DNA of 42,926 bases, from contig CALKXX010000009.1 in the NCBI GenBank assembly GCA_938003725.1, positions 1-42,926 on the forward strand, given 5' to 3'. The notes below the pieces were generated by a model. The model had not been told where the DNA came from and ran no database searches. It worked only from the letters and a program-made list of their open reading frames with translations. A program made the translations under genes and the position numbers. The stretch comes from an uncultured Sphingomonadaceae bacterium. Its GTDB lineage: Bacteria; Pseudomonadota; Alphaproteobacteria; Sphingomonadales; Sphingomonadaceae. Below, piece by piece: positions 7,544 to 16,618 of this stretch (positions within the stretch are counted from its first letter, which is position 1; every line of letters starts with the position of its first letter).

Positions 7544-8758
7544 CTATAAACCAGCAAGATTCTGGAGCTGCAAAATGGGTAACAATATGGCCAGTATCAC
7601 GATGGCAACCAAACCACCAAGAGCAACGATGATCAGCGGCTCCAACAATGACAGTGCCGTAGACCTGAAATTATCAAATTCCCGCTCCAGATAATCGGCG
7701 GCGCGGGCCAGCATTTCGTCTAACTGCCCGGACGCTTCACCACTGGATGCCAGATAAACCAGCATCGGCGGAAATACCCCGGTGTCTTTCAACGCTCTCG
7801 ACAAATTTCCGCCACTGCGAATTGCCTCGATCATGTCTTCCGATGCCCTGCGCAGCACTGCGTTGCTGATTGTGTCTTTGGTCAGGCGCAATCCTTCGAT
7901 AATTGGCAAACGGCTCGACACCATAGTCGACAGCGTTCTGGCGAGTCTGGCAGCATGCAAATCACGGATCAAGCGACCAACAAAGGGAATGCGCAACAGA
8001 AATCCATCGAAGCGGTATTTGATTTTCTCTTCCTTGAGCGCCCGCCAGCCCAGAAGCATAAGCAGGGCGAAGATTGCGGCAATCGCCCACCACCAATTTG
8101 CGAGAAACTCCGATAGTGCGATCACTATGCGCGTCACCGTTGGCAATTGCTGGTTCACATCATCAAACTGCTCGACGACTTTTGGTACGACGGCGATCAT
8201 CAACAAAGCCACGACCAACACCGACACAAGCGCCAAGATAATGGGATAGGCCAGTGCGCTGATTAATTTCCCGCGCATCTCCGCCTGTCGCTCCATCAGC
8301 ATCGCCAACCGTTCGGTAATATCCGGCAAGGTGCCGGAACTCTCACCGGCGGAAATCATCGCACGATAGAGCGGCGGGAAACTGTCCGGTTCACGCCGCA
8401 TCGCTTCCGAAAGACGTTGTCCCTCGACAAGGCCCGCATGCACCGAACCAATCCGTTCACGGACATGCGGCTTCTCATTTTGCGCACCAATGGTCCGCAA
8501 TGCTTCTTCGAGCGGTGTGACCTGCACAAGCGAAGATATCTGGCGGGTAAACAGTGTCAATTCTTTCGTCCCCAGCTTCCGCCGCCGGAACAGGCCCTTC
8601 CCGGTGCTCTCCGACTTCACTGTCGCGGCATCCATTCTCACCACATAGAAGTTACGTTCGGCCAGTTTGGCGCGGGCCTCATCATCATTGACCGCTGTCA
8701 ATTCACCTGTCTTTTGCCGCCCATTTGGGTCAATCGCGGTGTAAGAGAAATTCGGCAC
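7544..8758 (-). CDS. gspF: Type II secretion system inner-membrane platform protein GspF
   Basis: 404 residues with two repeated GspF cytoplasmic domains (about 70-190 and 270-390) and three membrane segments (about 168-195, 218-238, 373-398), ending in L-P-I-L-Q-L-Q-N-L-A-G-L. GspF is the polytopic core of the assembly platform and works with the GspE ATPase to extend the pseudopilus. The start is a GTG with AGGGA seven bases upstream. It begins only 10 bases after the gspD stop, so there is no room for gspE, which normally lies between D and F. Confidence 0.95.
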   Translation of the reverse strand: MPNFSYTAIDPNGRQKTGELTAVNDDEARAKLAERNFYVVRMDAATVKSESTGKGLFRRRKLGTKELTLFTRQISSLVQVTPLEEALRTIGAQNEKPHVRERIGSVHAGLVEGQRLSEAMRREPDSFPPLYRAMISAGESSGTLPDITERLAMLMERQAEMRGKLISALAYPIILALVSVLVVALLMIAVVPKVVEQFDDVNQQLPTVTRIVIALSEFLANWWWAIAAIFALLMLLGWRALKEEKIKYRFDGFLLRIPFVGRLIRDLHAARLARTLSTMVSSRLPIIEGLRLTKDTISNAVLRRASEDMIEAIRSGGNLSRALKDTGVFPPMLVYLASSGEASGQLDEMLARAADYLEREFDNFRSTALSLLEPLIIVALGGLVAIVILAILLPILQLQNLAGL

Positions 8759-8768
8759 CGTGCAATCC

Positions 8769-10910
8769 CTATTGGTCCCCGGCTGCGCTTGGCGGCACCG
8801 CCGTCTCCGTCACGTCAGCAGAAGCGGGTGCCGGACGGGCTTGCGCGCCGGGAGCATAGATTATTCGGTCATCTGGTCTTGGCGTCGCCCTGGGCGGCAC
8901 TGTTCCCAAATAGTCGCGCACCAACGCGTCTAGTGACGGCTCCTGATCCGGGTTCTGCATCAACTGACGCCCCCGAATATATCCATAGCGTTGCCCGGAA
9001 AAGGCTCTCGCATCTTTTGGATCCTTCAAGATCGTCGGCCGGATGAAAACCATCAAATTGGTCTTTACCCTGCTGCGCCCGCGCGATTTGAACAGCTCAC
9101 CGATGATAGGAATGTCCCCCAGAAACGGGATTTTCTGAATAGTGCGGCGTTCATTGTCGTCTAGCAGGCCGCCCAGTGCGATTATTTCGCCATCGCCCAC
9201 GGTCACCGTGGTGTTAATCTCGCGCTTGTTGATGATAAGTTCGTTGAAATCGTCGGACACTGGACCGGCAATCGAGCTAACCTGCTGGCGCAATTCCATA
9301 CGTACTTCATTGCCGGCGTTGATTTGCGGTGTGACTTCTAGTTCGATCCCGACATTCTGCCTCTGGATCGTCCGAAACGCATTATCAAAATTGTTCGACA
9401 GCGCTTCCCCGGTGGATACCGGAATCTCCTGACCGAAAAGAATGCTGCCCTTCAGATTATTGTTCACGGTCAGCGACGGAGTGGAGAGCACATTGCTGTC
9501 CGTGTCAGATTGCACCGCATTGATAATAGCACCAAGCACCGCATTGCCGCCCAGCGACGTTGCAAAACCAGCAAAGCCGCCCCGCGCCCCAAGTACCGCA
9601 TCCGCTGCATTTTGGCGTAAACCGTCTCCCACAGCGCTATTCGTCGATGTTGTGGTCGCGGTGTTAGTGGTCGTAGTTGTGGTCGTGTCAAATTGATTTG
9701 CAAGCAAGCCGCCAGCAACATCCACGATATTGGGAGACGCATTAGAGAAGTTCGTCACCGCAAAAGGCACATCTTCGCCGCCGACGAGCCATTGTACGCC
9801 CAACTCCCGGGCCAAGCTTTCAGAGATTTCGACAATGATAGCCTCAACCACCACTTGCTCCTGCCGGGTATCGAGTTGACGAATTAATTCGCCAACCATC
9901 CGCTGGACTTCCGGATTAGCTGCCACGATCAACGCATTGGTACCTTCCAGACGGGTCACAATGGCAGGGCCGCGCCGGGATATTCCGCTACCGGATGATG
10001 AAGCTGCAGCGGTTGTTGCGCTATTGCCCGGTCCATCGCCGCCAGTTGCCGTCACCCTCGCGCCAGACGCGTCGCCCTGTCCCAACAGCTGCTCGATCAC
10101 CGGTAACAGAGCTTCAGCGCTGGCATAGCCAAGGCGGTGCACCCGGATCTCTGTGCCCAGTTCAGCGCGGCTGTCCAATTCCCGCGCCATGCTGGCAAAT
10201 TTGGCCACTGCACCGGGGTCACCGCGCAAAGCGATAGAGTTGCTGCTATCTATCGGAACAATAGTCACAGGAGCGCGCACGCCTTCACCGCCGCCCTGCG
10301 TCGCGAGCGCCTGCAGCGAAGTCGAAATTTCTCGTGCACCGGCATTTTTCAGATTGATGATAGTGGATGCCGCGCTGTCCCGGTCAATTTGGCGCACCAA
10401 TTCCCTGATCCGCCGAATATTGTCCGCATAATCCACCACGACGAGCGAGTTGGCGTTACGATTAGCGGTAATGGACCCCTGCTTGCTGACCAAAGGACGA
10501 AGCGTTTCCAGCGCCTCGGTGGCGACAATGGACTTTAGGCGAACAACCTCGGTCACAAACTGATTGGCCTCCGACCCTCGGCTACCGACACGTGTCGGCT
10601 GGGTCGCTGCACCCTCGGCTGGTTGAATCCGATATCCACCGCGCGTCGGTACCGCGACCAGTCCGTTGGCGCGCAACGTCGACAGGAATACTTCAAAATA
10701 TTCGGAGCGGCTTAATGGACGGTCCGTGACCACTGAAACCTTACCCTGTACCCGCGCATCCAGAATGAAGGTGCGCCCGGTTACGCGCGCAGCGTCCTGT
10801 ACAAAGGCACGAATATCGGCATCCCGCACATTAAGCGTGTGTTGCGCCTGTACTGGCGGAGAGATCGCCCCCGCGAAAAGCATCAATATGACAAGAAAAT
10901 AGCGCATCAT
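8769..10910 (-). CDS. gspD: Type II secretion system secretin GspD
   Basis: 713 residues: signal peptide (about 1-22, ending V-Q-A), N0 domain, three N1-N3 repeats, the secretin C domain with V-P-F-L-G/I-P-F-L-G-D-I-P-type motifs near residue 620, and a Pro/Ala-rich tail. GspD forms the outer-membrane channel. Between the N3/early secretin part and the conserved core is a Thr/Asn/Ser run (F-D followed by seven Thr, then N-T-A-T-T-T; about 9640-9700 on the DNA), longer than I would expect there. Another Gly/Ser-rich linker lies in N3. Its ATG overlaps the gspC stop by four bases. No pilotin gene is nearby. Confidence 0.95.
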   Translation of the reverse strand: MMRYFLVILMLFAGAISPPVQAQHTLNVRDADIRAFVQDAARVTGRTFILDARVQGKVSVVTDRPLSRSEYFEVFLSTLRANGLVAVPTRGGYRIQPAEGAATQPTRVGSRGSEANQFVTEVVRLKSIVATEALETLRPLVSKQGSITANRNANSLVVVDYADNIRRIRELVRQIDRDSAASTIINLKNAGAREISTSLQALATQGGGEGVRAPVTIVPIDSSNSIALRGDPGAVAKFASMARELDSRAELGTEIRVHRLGYASAEALLPVIEQLLGQGDASGARVTATGGDGPGNSATTAAASSSGSGISRRGPAIVTRLEGTNALIVAANPEVQRMVGELIRQLDTRQEQVVVEAIIVEISESLARELGVQWLVGGEDVPFAVTNFSNASPNIVDVAGGLLANQFDTTTTTTTNTATTTSTNSAVGDGLRQNAADAVLGARGGFAGFATSLGGNAVLGAIINAVQSDTDSNVLSTPSLTVNNNLKGSILFGQEIPVSTGEALSNNFDNAFRTIQRQNVGIELEVTPQINAGNEVRMELRQQVSSIAGPVSDDFNELIINKREINTTVTVGDGEIIALGGLLDDNERRTIQKIPFLGDIPIIGELFKSRGRSRVKTNLMVFIRPTILKDPKDARAFSGQRYGYIRGRQLMQNPDQEPSLDALVRDYLGTVPPRATPRPDDRIIYAPGAQARPAPASADVTETAVPPSAAGDQ

Positions 10911-11752
10911 TGTCCCGGCAGGTTTATGGATATGGGCACCGTTTTCGCCCCGCGCTCAACCTCGACGGAAATCCGTGTGCCCGGCACAATCTGACTTTTT
11001 AGCGCAGCGATATCGGCGGCCGACGAAACTGGCTTACCTTCAACGGCGGTAATAATATCGCCGTCACGAAAACCGGCGCTCCTGAACATTGCGCCGTCAC
11101 CTTGCGGCGAAAGAATGATCCCGGTAATCTTGCCATCGGCGCTGCGCGGCTGAAAACCAATCGCGCTGGATATGCTCTCCGCAAATGGCGCGGCCAAAGC
11201 GCCAGAGGGCGCCAATCCAATATTTGACGGAACGGGCGCCCGCGTACCAACAGTCTCTGCTGGAACCGACTGATCAAGATAAAGGCTCTCCATCACGCCG
11301 CCGCGATCAATTGTAATATGGTCAAATTGTACAGAGGCCAGAGACACGCCGGGCCTTATGTCCTCGCCCACCGCATAGCTTTCCTGCACTCCGTCCTGCC
11401 CTGCCAAAATCGCCGAACCCAATCCTGATCCAGCGTTCATCCGAATGCCGTAAAGCGTAAGCTGCAAAGACGTGACGACATTGCCGGATTGTACCGGATC
11501 GGTGCGGAAAAACGGGTCAAAACTTTTGAACAGGGCCAGCCGGGATTGCGGCGGCAACACCTTTACCTCGCTCGCTCGCCAATCACCAACGGGACCAAGC
11601 GGCGTGACGATCGTCCAGACCAATCGCACGGTTTGCACCAGCAGCAGCGCCGCAACCAATCCCAGCACAAGGGGAAAGACGCGCACATTCCGGAATCCGC
11701 CGAATATCGATGACATACGAGTTGACGAAATACTAACCACGAATCCCCACAA
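10907..11752 (-). CDS. gspC: Type II secretion system protein GspC
   Basis: 281 residues from a TTG with GGGAG six bases upstream; an ATG at 11716 (269 residues) lacks a ribosome site but is the more usual codon, so the start is open. One N-terminal membrane helix (about 25-48) is followed by the periplasmic homology region and a C-terminal PDZ domain (about 205-281, with F-R-D-G-D-I-I-T-A-V-E-G). GspC links the secretin to the inner-membrane platform and helps choose substrates. It is the first gene of the leftward gsp operon, and its stop overlaps the gspD start. Confidence 0.9.
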   Translation of the reverse strand: MWGFVVSISSTRMSSIFGGFRNVRVFPLVLGLVAALLLVQTVRLVWTIVTPLGPVGDWRASEVKVLPPQSRLALFKSFDPFFRTDPVQSGNVVTSLQLTLYGIRMNAGSGLGSAILAGQDGVQESYAVGEDIRPGVSLASVQFDHITIDRGGVMESLYLDQSVPAETVGTRAPVPSNIGLAPSGALAAPFAESISSAIGFQPRSADGKITGIILSPQGDGAMFRSAGFRDGDIITAVEGKPVSSAADIAALKSQIVPGTRISVEVERGAKTVPISINLPGQ

Positions 11753-11847
11753 AATTGTCTCCCGGCTTTGCTATAACGATTTCATCACAGATCGGCGAAT
11801 CCTTGATGATTTAACATCATGATCTCACATTTTCGGCCAGTTCTGGG

Positions 11848-12495
11848 TCAGGGAAGTTCAATTTCAAGTAGCGCAGATAGCTCGCCGAGCGCCTGCTCCT
11901 CGTTACTGACCTTGATCGCCGACATACCAAGCTGCGCTGCCGGTTTGCAGTTAATCCCCAAGTCATCGAGATAAATGCAATGCTGTGGCTGAACATCCAG
12001 CGCCTCACACATCATCTGATAAATACGTGGATCGGGTTTGCGCACACCCGCCTTGCTGCTTTCGATAATATGATCAAAGCGTTTCATAATTGCCTTCACC
12101 GCTGCGGCCTTCTCATCATCCATCGCCATGCCCGCGCCTTTGCCAGCCGGAACATTATTGGTGATGCACGAGATGGTGAAGCCTGCAGTTTTCAGCCGGT
12201 CGAGCGTTGCGACCATATTGGGACGCACATCACCCGCCAAGACAGCCAGCACATCGCTGCCGCGCAGTTCAACGCCGATTGCACGCGCTTCCTCTGCAAA
12301 AGCTTCATCAAAGCCAGCACCATCAAGTTCCGCCCGTTCGAATTTCGCCCATGCATTATCATCGGGGTTGGCGGTGTTGATCCGCCGCACGCTGTCTTTG
12401 GGAACGCCCTTTTCCGCTTCGAGACGGTTGAAGGCTTCAAATGGTGAGGAAGTAATGACCCCGCCAAAGTCGAAAATTATGGTGGTGAATTTCAC
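11848..12495 (-). CDS. HAD-superfamily hydrolase, ACAD10-N-terminal/YihX-like
   Basis: 215 residues of HAD subfamily IA. Nucleophile D9 lies in F-D-F-G-G-V; the usual second Asp two residues later is Gly11, as in the ACAD10 N-terminal HAD domain and YihX-like proteins. Motif II Thr is in C-I-T-N-N, motif III Lys in G-V-R-K-P-D-P-x-I-Y, and motif IV is Y-L-D-D. It should hydrolyse a phosphate ester, or another ester if the missing acid matters; the substrate is unknown. The GTG start overlaps the stop of the upstream SMP-30 gene (GTGA), so the two are translationally coupled and probably act together. Confidence 0.82.
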   Translation of the reverse strand: MKFTTIIFDFGGVITSSPFEAFNRLEAEKGVPKDSVRRINTANPDDNAWAKFERAELDGAGFDEAFAEEARAIGVELRGSDVLAVLAGDVRPNMVATLDRLKTAGFTISCITNNVPAGKGAGMAMDDEKAAAVKAIMKRFDHIIESSKAGVRKPDPRIYQMMCEALDVQPQHCIYLDDLGINCKPAAQLGMSAIKVSNEEQALGELSALLEIELP

Positions 12496-13412
12496 TTATT
12501 CAAATACTCCAGTTTCAATCCCGGCCGTTTCCAGCGCGTTTTAACAAGCTTCCCGGTCGCGGATAGGCAAATATACGCATCCATCATATCTTCGCCACCA
12601 AAGCAGATATTGGTGGTGAAAATATCGGGCGTTGCGACAAATTCGACCAGTTCGCCTTCGGGGGAGATCACGCTAATCCCGCATTCGCCGATGGTTGCGA
12701 CGCAGATATTGCCGCATTCTTCCATCGCAAGGCTGTCGAAAAACTTGTAACCCTCTGGCCGGTAGACCGGGATACCGGGGCCGCCGGGGCCTGCATCGGG
12801 GGCGACTTTACCGGGTTCAGTGATGTTGAATTTCATCAATCGGCAAGTAAAGGTTTCCGCCGCATAGAGTGTTTTTCCATCGGGCGAGATGCCCACGCCA
12901 TTGGGATTGTTAGAGGGGAAGACCACTTCTTCCAAATGACTACCGTCTGCCTTTGCATAGAAAATCCCGACAATATCGTGACAGCGTTTCTCATAGTCCG
13001 TCTTGCCATGATCGGTGAACCAGAAACCGCCATGCGCATCAAATTGAATATCATTCGGTCCGCGCAGGATGCAGCCGAAATCACCGTCGTTGTAGAGCGT
13101 CTCGACTTCGCCTGTGTCTGGGTCAACTCGTTGGATGCTGCCACCCACATAATCCTTTGCGATGCCGGCTGGGGTCAGGAATCCATTTGCCTCGGCATAT
13201 TCAAATCCGCCATTGTTACAGACATAGATCTTGCCATCTGGCCCCATAGCCGCGCCATTGGGCCCGCCTCCGGTTTTCGCGATGACCTCTTTGGTTCCGT
13301 CCGGAAAAACGCGCGTCAATTGCTGGGCTTCAATTTCGACCAAGATCACGCTGCCATCGGGCATCGCGATCGGGCCTTCCGGAAAGCGCAGGCCTTCTGT
13401 GACAATTTCCAT
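12492..13412 (-). CDS. SMP-30/gluconolactonase-like beta-propeller protein
   Basis: 306 residues of a six-bladed propeller in the SMP-30/LRE family, with the first-blade R-F-P-E-G-P, then G-P-N-D-I and S-P-D-G-K-T-L-Y repeats. Members open lactones of sugars or other acids with a divalent metal; E12, the Asn of G-P-N-D-I and a late Asp are the expected ligands. There is no signal peptide, so it is cytoplasmic. GAGAGGAAAA precedes the ATG. It is followed by the coupled HAD gene and stands divergent from the aldehyde dehydrogenase with under 90 bases between them, suggesting a shared control region. Lactonase activity is inferred. Confidence 0.85.
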   Translation of the reverse strand: MEIVTEGLRFPEGPIAMPDGSVILVEIEAQQLTRVFPDGTKEVIAKTGGGPNGAAMGPDGKIYVCNNGGFEYAEANGFLTPAGIAKDYVGGSIQRVDPDTGEVETLYNDGDFGCILRGPNDIQFDAHGGFWFTDHGKTDYEKRCHDIVGIFYAKADGSHLEEVVFPSNNPNGVGISPDGKTLYAAETFTCRLMKFNITEPGKVAPDAGPGGPGIPVYRPEGYKFFDSLAMEECGNICVATIGECGISVISPEGELVEFVATPDIFTTNICFGGEDMMDAYICLSATGKLVKTRWKRPGLKLEYLNK

Positions 13413-13498
13413 CTCATTTTCCTCTCAATCTTTGTGACAATCATTGCGGCAAAGCGGTGACGAGTCTAGTGAAGAAAGAACCGGTTACTGGAGAAACC

Positions 13499-14935
13499 AT
13501 GTCAAATCCCTATCCCCAATCTTTACAAATGCATATTGACGGCGAGTGGATCGATGTCGGCGATCGCGATGTGCATCAGGTTATCAATCCCGCCACGGGC
13601 AATGCTATTGCCGACCTGCCCAAGGCGAACAAAGATGACTTGGATCGCGCGCTGGATGCTGCCGCGAAAGCCTTTCCAATGTGGCGTGATACGCCGGTCG
13701 CGGAGCGCGCCGCTATCCTCCACAAAGCGGCTGATTTGATGCGCGACCGGGCCGGTGATATGGGCAAGTTGATGACCGCGGAACAGGGCAAGCCGGTCGG
13801 ACAAGCCACTGGCGAAGTCACCGCATCTGCCGCGCATTTTGATATTATGGCAGAGGAAGCGAAACGTTGTTACGGACGCGTACTCGTGCGCCCCGCCGGA
13901 CAGAATAGCTTCGTGAAATATCAGCCGGTTGGTCCGGTTGCCGCGTTTAGCCCGTGGAATTTTCCTGTTTTCACGCCAATCCGCAAGCTTGCCCCCGCCA
14001 TTGCCGCTGGCTGTTCGATCATCCTGAAACCAGCCGAAGAAACCCCCGCTAGCGCAATAGAGATGATGCGCTGCCTGCAAGATGCCGGGCTGCCCGCTGG
14101 TGTTTGCCAAATCGTGTTTGGCGATCCGGGGGAAGTATCCAGTCATCTGATAGCATCCGATGTCATTCGCAAAGTCAGTTTCACGGGATCAGTTCCGGTC
14201 GGCAAGCATCTGACCAAACTCGCTGCCGAAGGGATGAAACGCACCACGATGGAGCTTGGCGGTCATGCACCGGTATTGGTCTTTGATGATTGTGATCTTG
14301 AGAAAACACTGAATCTGACCGCGATGCAAAAATACCGCAATGCGGGACAGGTGTGTGTTTCGCCGACACGATTTTATGTCCAATCGGGGGTGTATGATAA
14401 ATTTGTCGAGGCATTTGCCGAGCGCGCAGCCAAAGTCGCGGTGGGCGACGGGTTTGGCGATGGCATAGAAATGGGGCCCCTCGCCAATCCGCGGCGACCA
14501 AGTTCGGTTGGTGAGATGATTGAGGACGCCAAAATCAAAGGTGCAGAAGTGAAGCTAGGCGGAAACCGTCAGGACAAGGACGGCTTTTTCTTTGACCCTA
14601 CCGTGCTATCCCATGTCCCGCTGGACGCAAAAATCATGAATGACGAGCCATTCGGTCCGGTTGCTGTGATGCGACCTTTTGACAAGCTTGACGAAGCCAT
14701 TGAACAGGCTAACCGTTTGCCATTGGGTCTTGCGGCCTATGCCTTCACCTCTAATCTACACATAGCCAATATGGTCGGTGATGCGATCGAAGCGGGTATG
14801 GTTGGGATCAACAATCTGACGGTCAGCCCGGGCGATGCGCCCTTTGGCGGGGTGAAGGAAAGTGGTCATGGCAGCGAAGATGGCCCGGATGGGCTGAAGG
14901 CCTATATGGTCACCAAAGCCATTCATCAGGCGTGA
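13499..14935 (+). CDS. NAD(P)-dependent aldehyde dehydrogenase
   Basis: 478 residues from the ATG at 13499, which has GGAG five bases upstream; a GTG 42 bases earlier has no ribosome site. The ALDH catalytic set is complete: N154 (P-W-N-F-P), E252 (M-E-L-G-G-H-A-P) and nucleophile C286 (G-Q-V-C). It resembles the succinate-semialdehyde/GabD-type group (K-P-A-E-E-T-P, F-T-G-S-V-P-V-G). It oxidises an aldehyde to the acid. The thiamine-diphosphate enzyme starts ten bases downstream, so a decarboxylase-to-aldehyde-to-acid relay is possible. The true substrate is not evident. Confidence 0.92.
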   Translation: MSNPYPQSLQMHIDGEWIDVGDRDVHQVINPATGNAIADLPKANKDDLDRALDAAAKAFPMWRDTPVAERAAILHKAADLMRDRAGDMGKLMTAEQGKPVGQATGEVTASAAHFDIMAEEAKRCYGRVLVRPAGQNSFVKYQPVGPVAAFSPWNFPVFTPIRKLAPAIAAGCSIILKPAEETPASAIEMMRCLQDAGLPAGVCQIVFGDPGEVSSHLIASDVIRKVSFTGSVPVGKHLTKLAAEGMKRTTMELGGHAPVLVFDDCDLEKTLNLTAMQKYRNAGQVCVSPTRFYVQSGVYDKFVEAFAERAAKVAVGDGFGDGIEMGPLANPRRPSSVGEMIEDAKIKGAEVKLGGNRQDKDGFFFDPTVLSHVPLDAKIMNDEPFGPVAVMRPFDKLDEAIEQANRLPLGLAAYAFTSNLHIANMVGDAIEAGMVGINNLTVSPGDAPFGGVKESGHGSEDGPDGLKAYMVTKAIHQA

Positions 14936-14945
14936 GGAACACATC

Positions 14946-16595
14946 ATGACAAAACGCACTGGCGCGCAGGTTCTTGTGGATCAATTGGTCATCCAAGGCA
15001 CCGACCGCATCTTTACCGTTCCCGGCGAGAGTTTTCTCTCTGTCCTCGACGCACTGCATGATTGCGGGGAAATCGAAACCATCGCGACGCGGCAAGATGG
15101 CAGCGCCGCCTTTATGGCCGAGGCAGACGGCAAGATGACCGGCGCGCCCGGTATCGCCTTTGTCACCCGCGGCCCGGGTGCAACCAATGCCAGCATTGGC
15201 GTCCACACCGCGATGCAGGATAGCACCCCAATGATCATGTTTATCGGTGACGTCGCCCGCGATGATCGTGACCGTGAAGGTTTTCAGGAAGTGGACTTCA
15301 CCGCCATGTTTACCCCGCTGGCCAAATGGGCAGCTCGGATCGACAATGCAGCGCGGATCCCTGAATATATTGCACGTGCGTTTGATACCGCAAGCTCCGG
15401 CCGGCCCGGTCCGGTCGTGCTCGCCCTGCCCGAGGATATGCTGCGCGATGAGGTGGAGGCACTAGACCGGCCAAAGGTTATCGCCCCGGCCCAGCCGCTC
15501 TGCCCCGATGCGATGACAGCGCTCACAGACATGCTGCGCGATGCGACTGATCCCATCGCGATTATCGGCGGCGCGGGATGGGATGACAAAGCCAAGCTTT
15601 ATTTCGCGCAATATGCCGAGCGGATTGGTTTGCCCGTCGCAGTTGCGTTCCGGCGACAGGATAATTTCCCGAATGGCAGCCCGGTCTATGCCGGTAATCT
15701 GGGTTACGGCCCGAACCCCAAATTGGTCGAGCGCATCAAAGCAGCGGATTTGGTGTTAGCGGTTGGTGCACGGCTCGGCGAAGCCACAACCGATGGCTAT
15801 ACGCTAATCACGCCTGACCATCCCGACCAGATTCTTGTGCATGTCCATCCTGACCCTGATGAACTCAACCATGTTTATCGCATCGACCTGCCAATTTGTG
15901 CGGAGATGGATGAATTCGCCGAACAGGCCGCCCTTTGGCAAGATGACTTGCTTAGCTTTGATGCAGGTAAGGCAGCGCATGCGGACTATCAGGCATGGTC
16001 CACACCAAAGCCTTCAGCGGCCAAACTCGATCTTGGCCAATGTGTTACAGCGATGCAGGAACAGCTGCCTGCCGACGCGATTATCTGTAACGGCGCGGGT
16101 AATTTTTCCGGATGGTGGCATAGATATTGGCGTTACGGAGACTTCCCTAGCCAGCTAGCCCCGACATCCGGAGCTATGGGATACGGCGTTCCGGCATCGG
16201 TCGCCGCGGCGCTGCGCTTCCCCGACCGCACGGTCGTCGCTCTGGCGGGAGACGGCGATTTCATGATGAACGGCCAGGAACTCGCCACCGCGATGCAATA
16301 TGATGCGAACCTGTTGGTGCTGGTGATTGACAATGGCAGCTTTGGCACGATCCGCCTGCACCAGGAACGTGAATATCCGGCGCGGGTGTCGGCGACGGAG
16401 TTGAAAAACCCCGATTTCGCAGCGCTGGCGAAGGCCTATGGTGGGTGGAGCGCGACAGTAGATAGCACCGACCAGTTTGCGCTTACTCTTGTGGACGCGA
16501 TGAAACGGAAGGGATTGCGGTTGTTACACCTGAAAACCGACGTGGAATTTTTGACAGCTGCGGGGGCGACGGTTAGCGGGATGCGGAGCAAGTGA
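14946..16595 (+). CDS. Thiamine-diphosphate-dependent enzyme, acetolactate-synthase-like
   Basis: 549 residues with the three-domain fold of the AHAS/pyruvate oxidase/benzoylformate decarboxylase superfamily: Pyr domain (about 1-170, R-G-P-G-A-T-N-A), central domain (about 190-320) and PP domain with the ThDP motif G-D-G-D-F-M-M-N-G ending in I-D-N. The catalytic Glu of the Pyr domain, normally in R-H-E-Q-G-A or R-Q-E-G-G-A, is Asp51 here (R-Q-D-G-S-A). It lies 10 bases after the aldehyde dehydrogenase and is not with ilvN, so biosynthetic acetolactate synthase is unlikely; a 2-oxoacid decarboxylase or carboligase in catabolism fits better. Confidence 0.85.
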   Translation: MTKRTGAQVLVDQLVIQGTDRIFTVPGESFLSVLDALHDCGEIETIATRQDGSAAFMAEADGKMTGAPGIAFVTRGPGATNASIGVHTAMQDSTPMIMFIGDVARDDRDREGFQEVDFTAMFTPLAKWAARIDNAARIPEYIARAFDTASSGRPGPVVLALPEDMLRDEVEALDRPKVIAPAQPLCPDAMTALTDMLRDATDPIAIIGGAGWDDKAKLYFAQYAERIGLPVAVAFRRQDNFPNGSPVYAGNLGYGPNPKLVERIKAADLVLAVGARLGEATTDGYTLITPDHPDQILVHVHPDPDELNHVYRIDLPICAEMDEFAEQAALWQDDLLSFDAGKAAHADYQAWSTPKPSAAKLDLGQCVTAMQEQLPADAIICNGAGNFSGWWHRYWRYGDFPSQLAPTSGAMGYGVPASVAAALRFPDRTVVALAGDGDFMMNGQELATAMQYDANLLVLVIDNGSFGTIRLHQEREYPARVSATELKNPDFAALAKAYGGWSATVDSTDQFALTLVDAMKRKGLRLLHLKTDVEFLTAAGATVSGMRSK

Positions 16596-16618
16596 CCGTT
16601 TGATTTAAGCAACGGATG

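Noticed and set aside
12936..13460. 174-codon plus-strand frame opposite the SMP-30-like gene
   Set aside because: Shadow of a well supported propeller gene; no ribosome site or domain.
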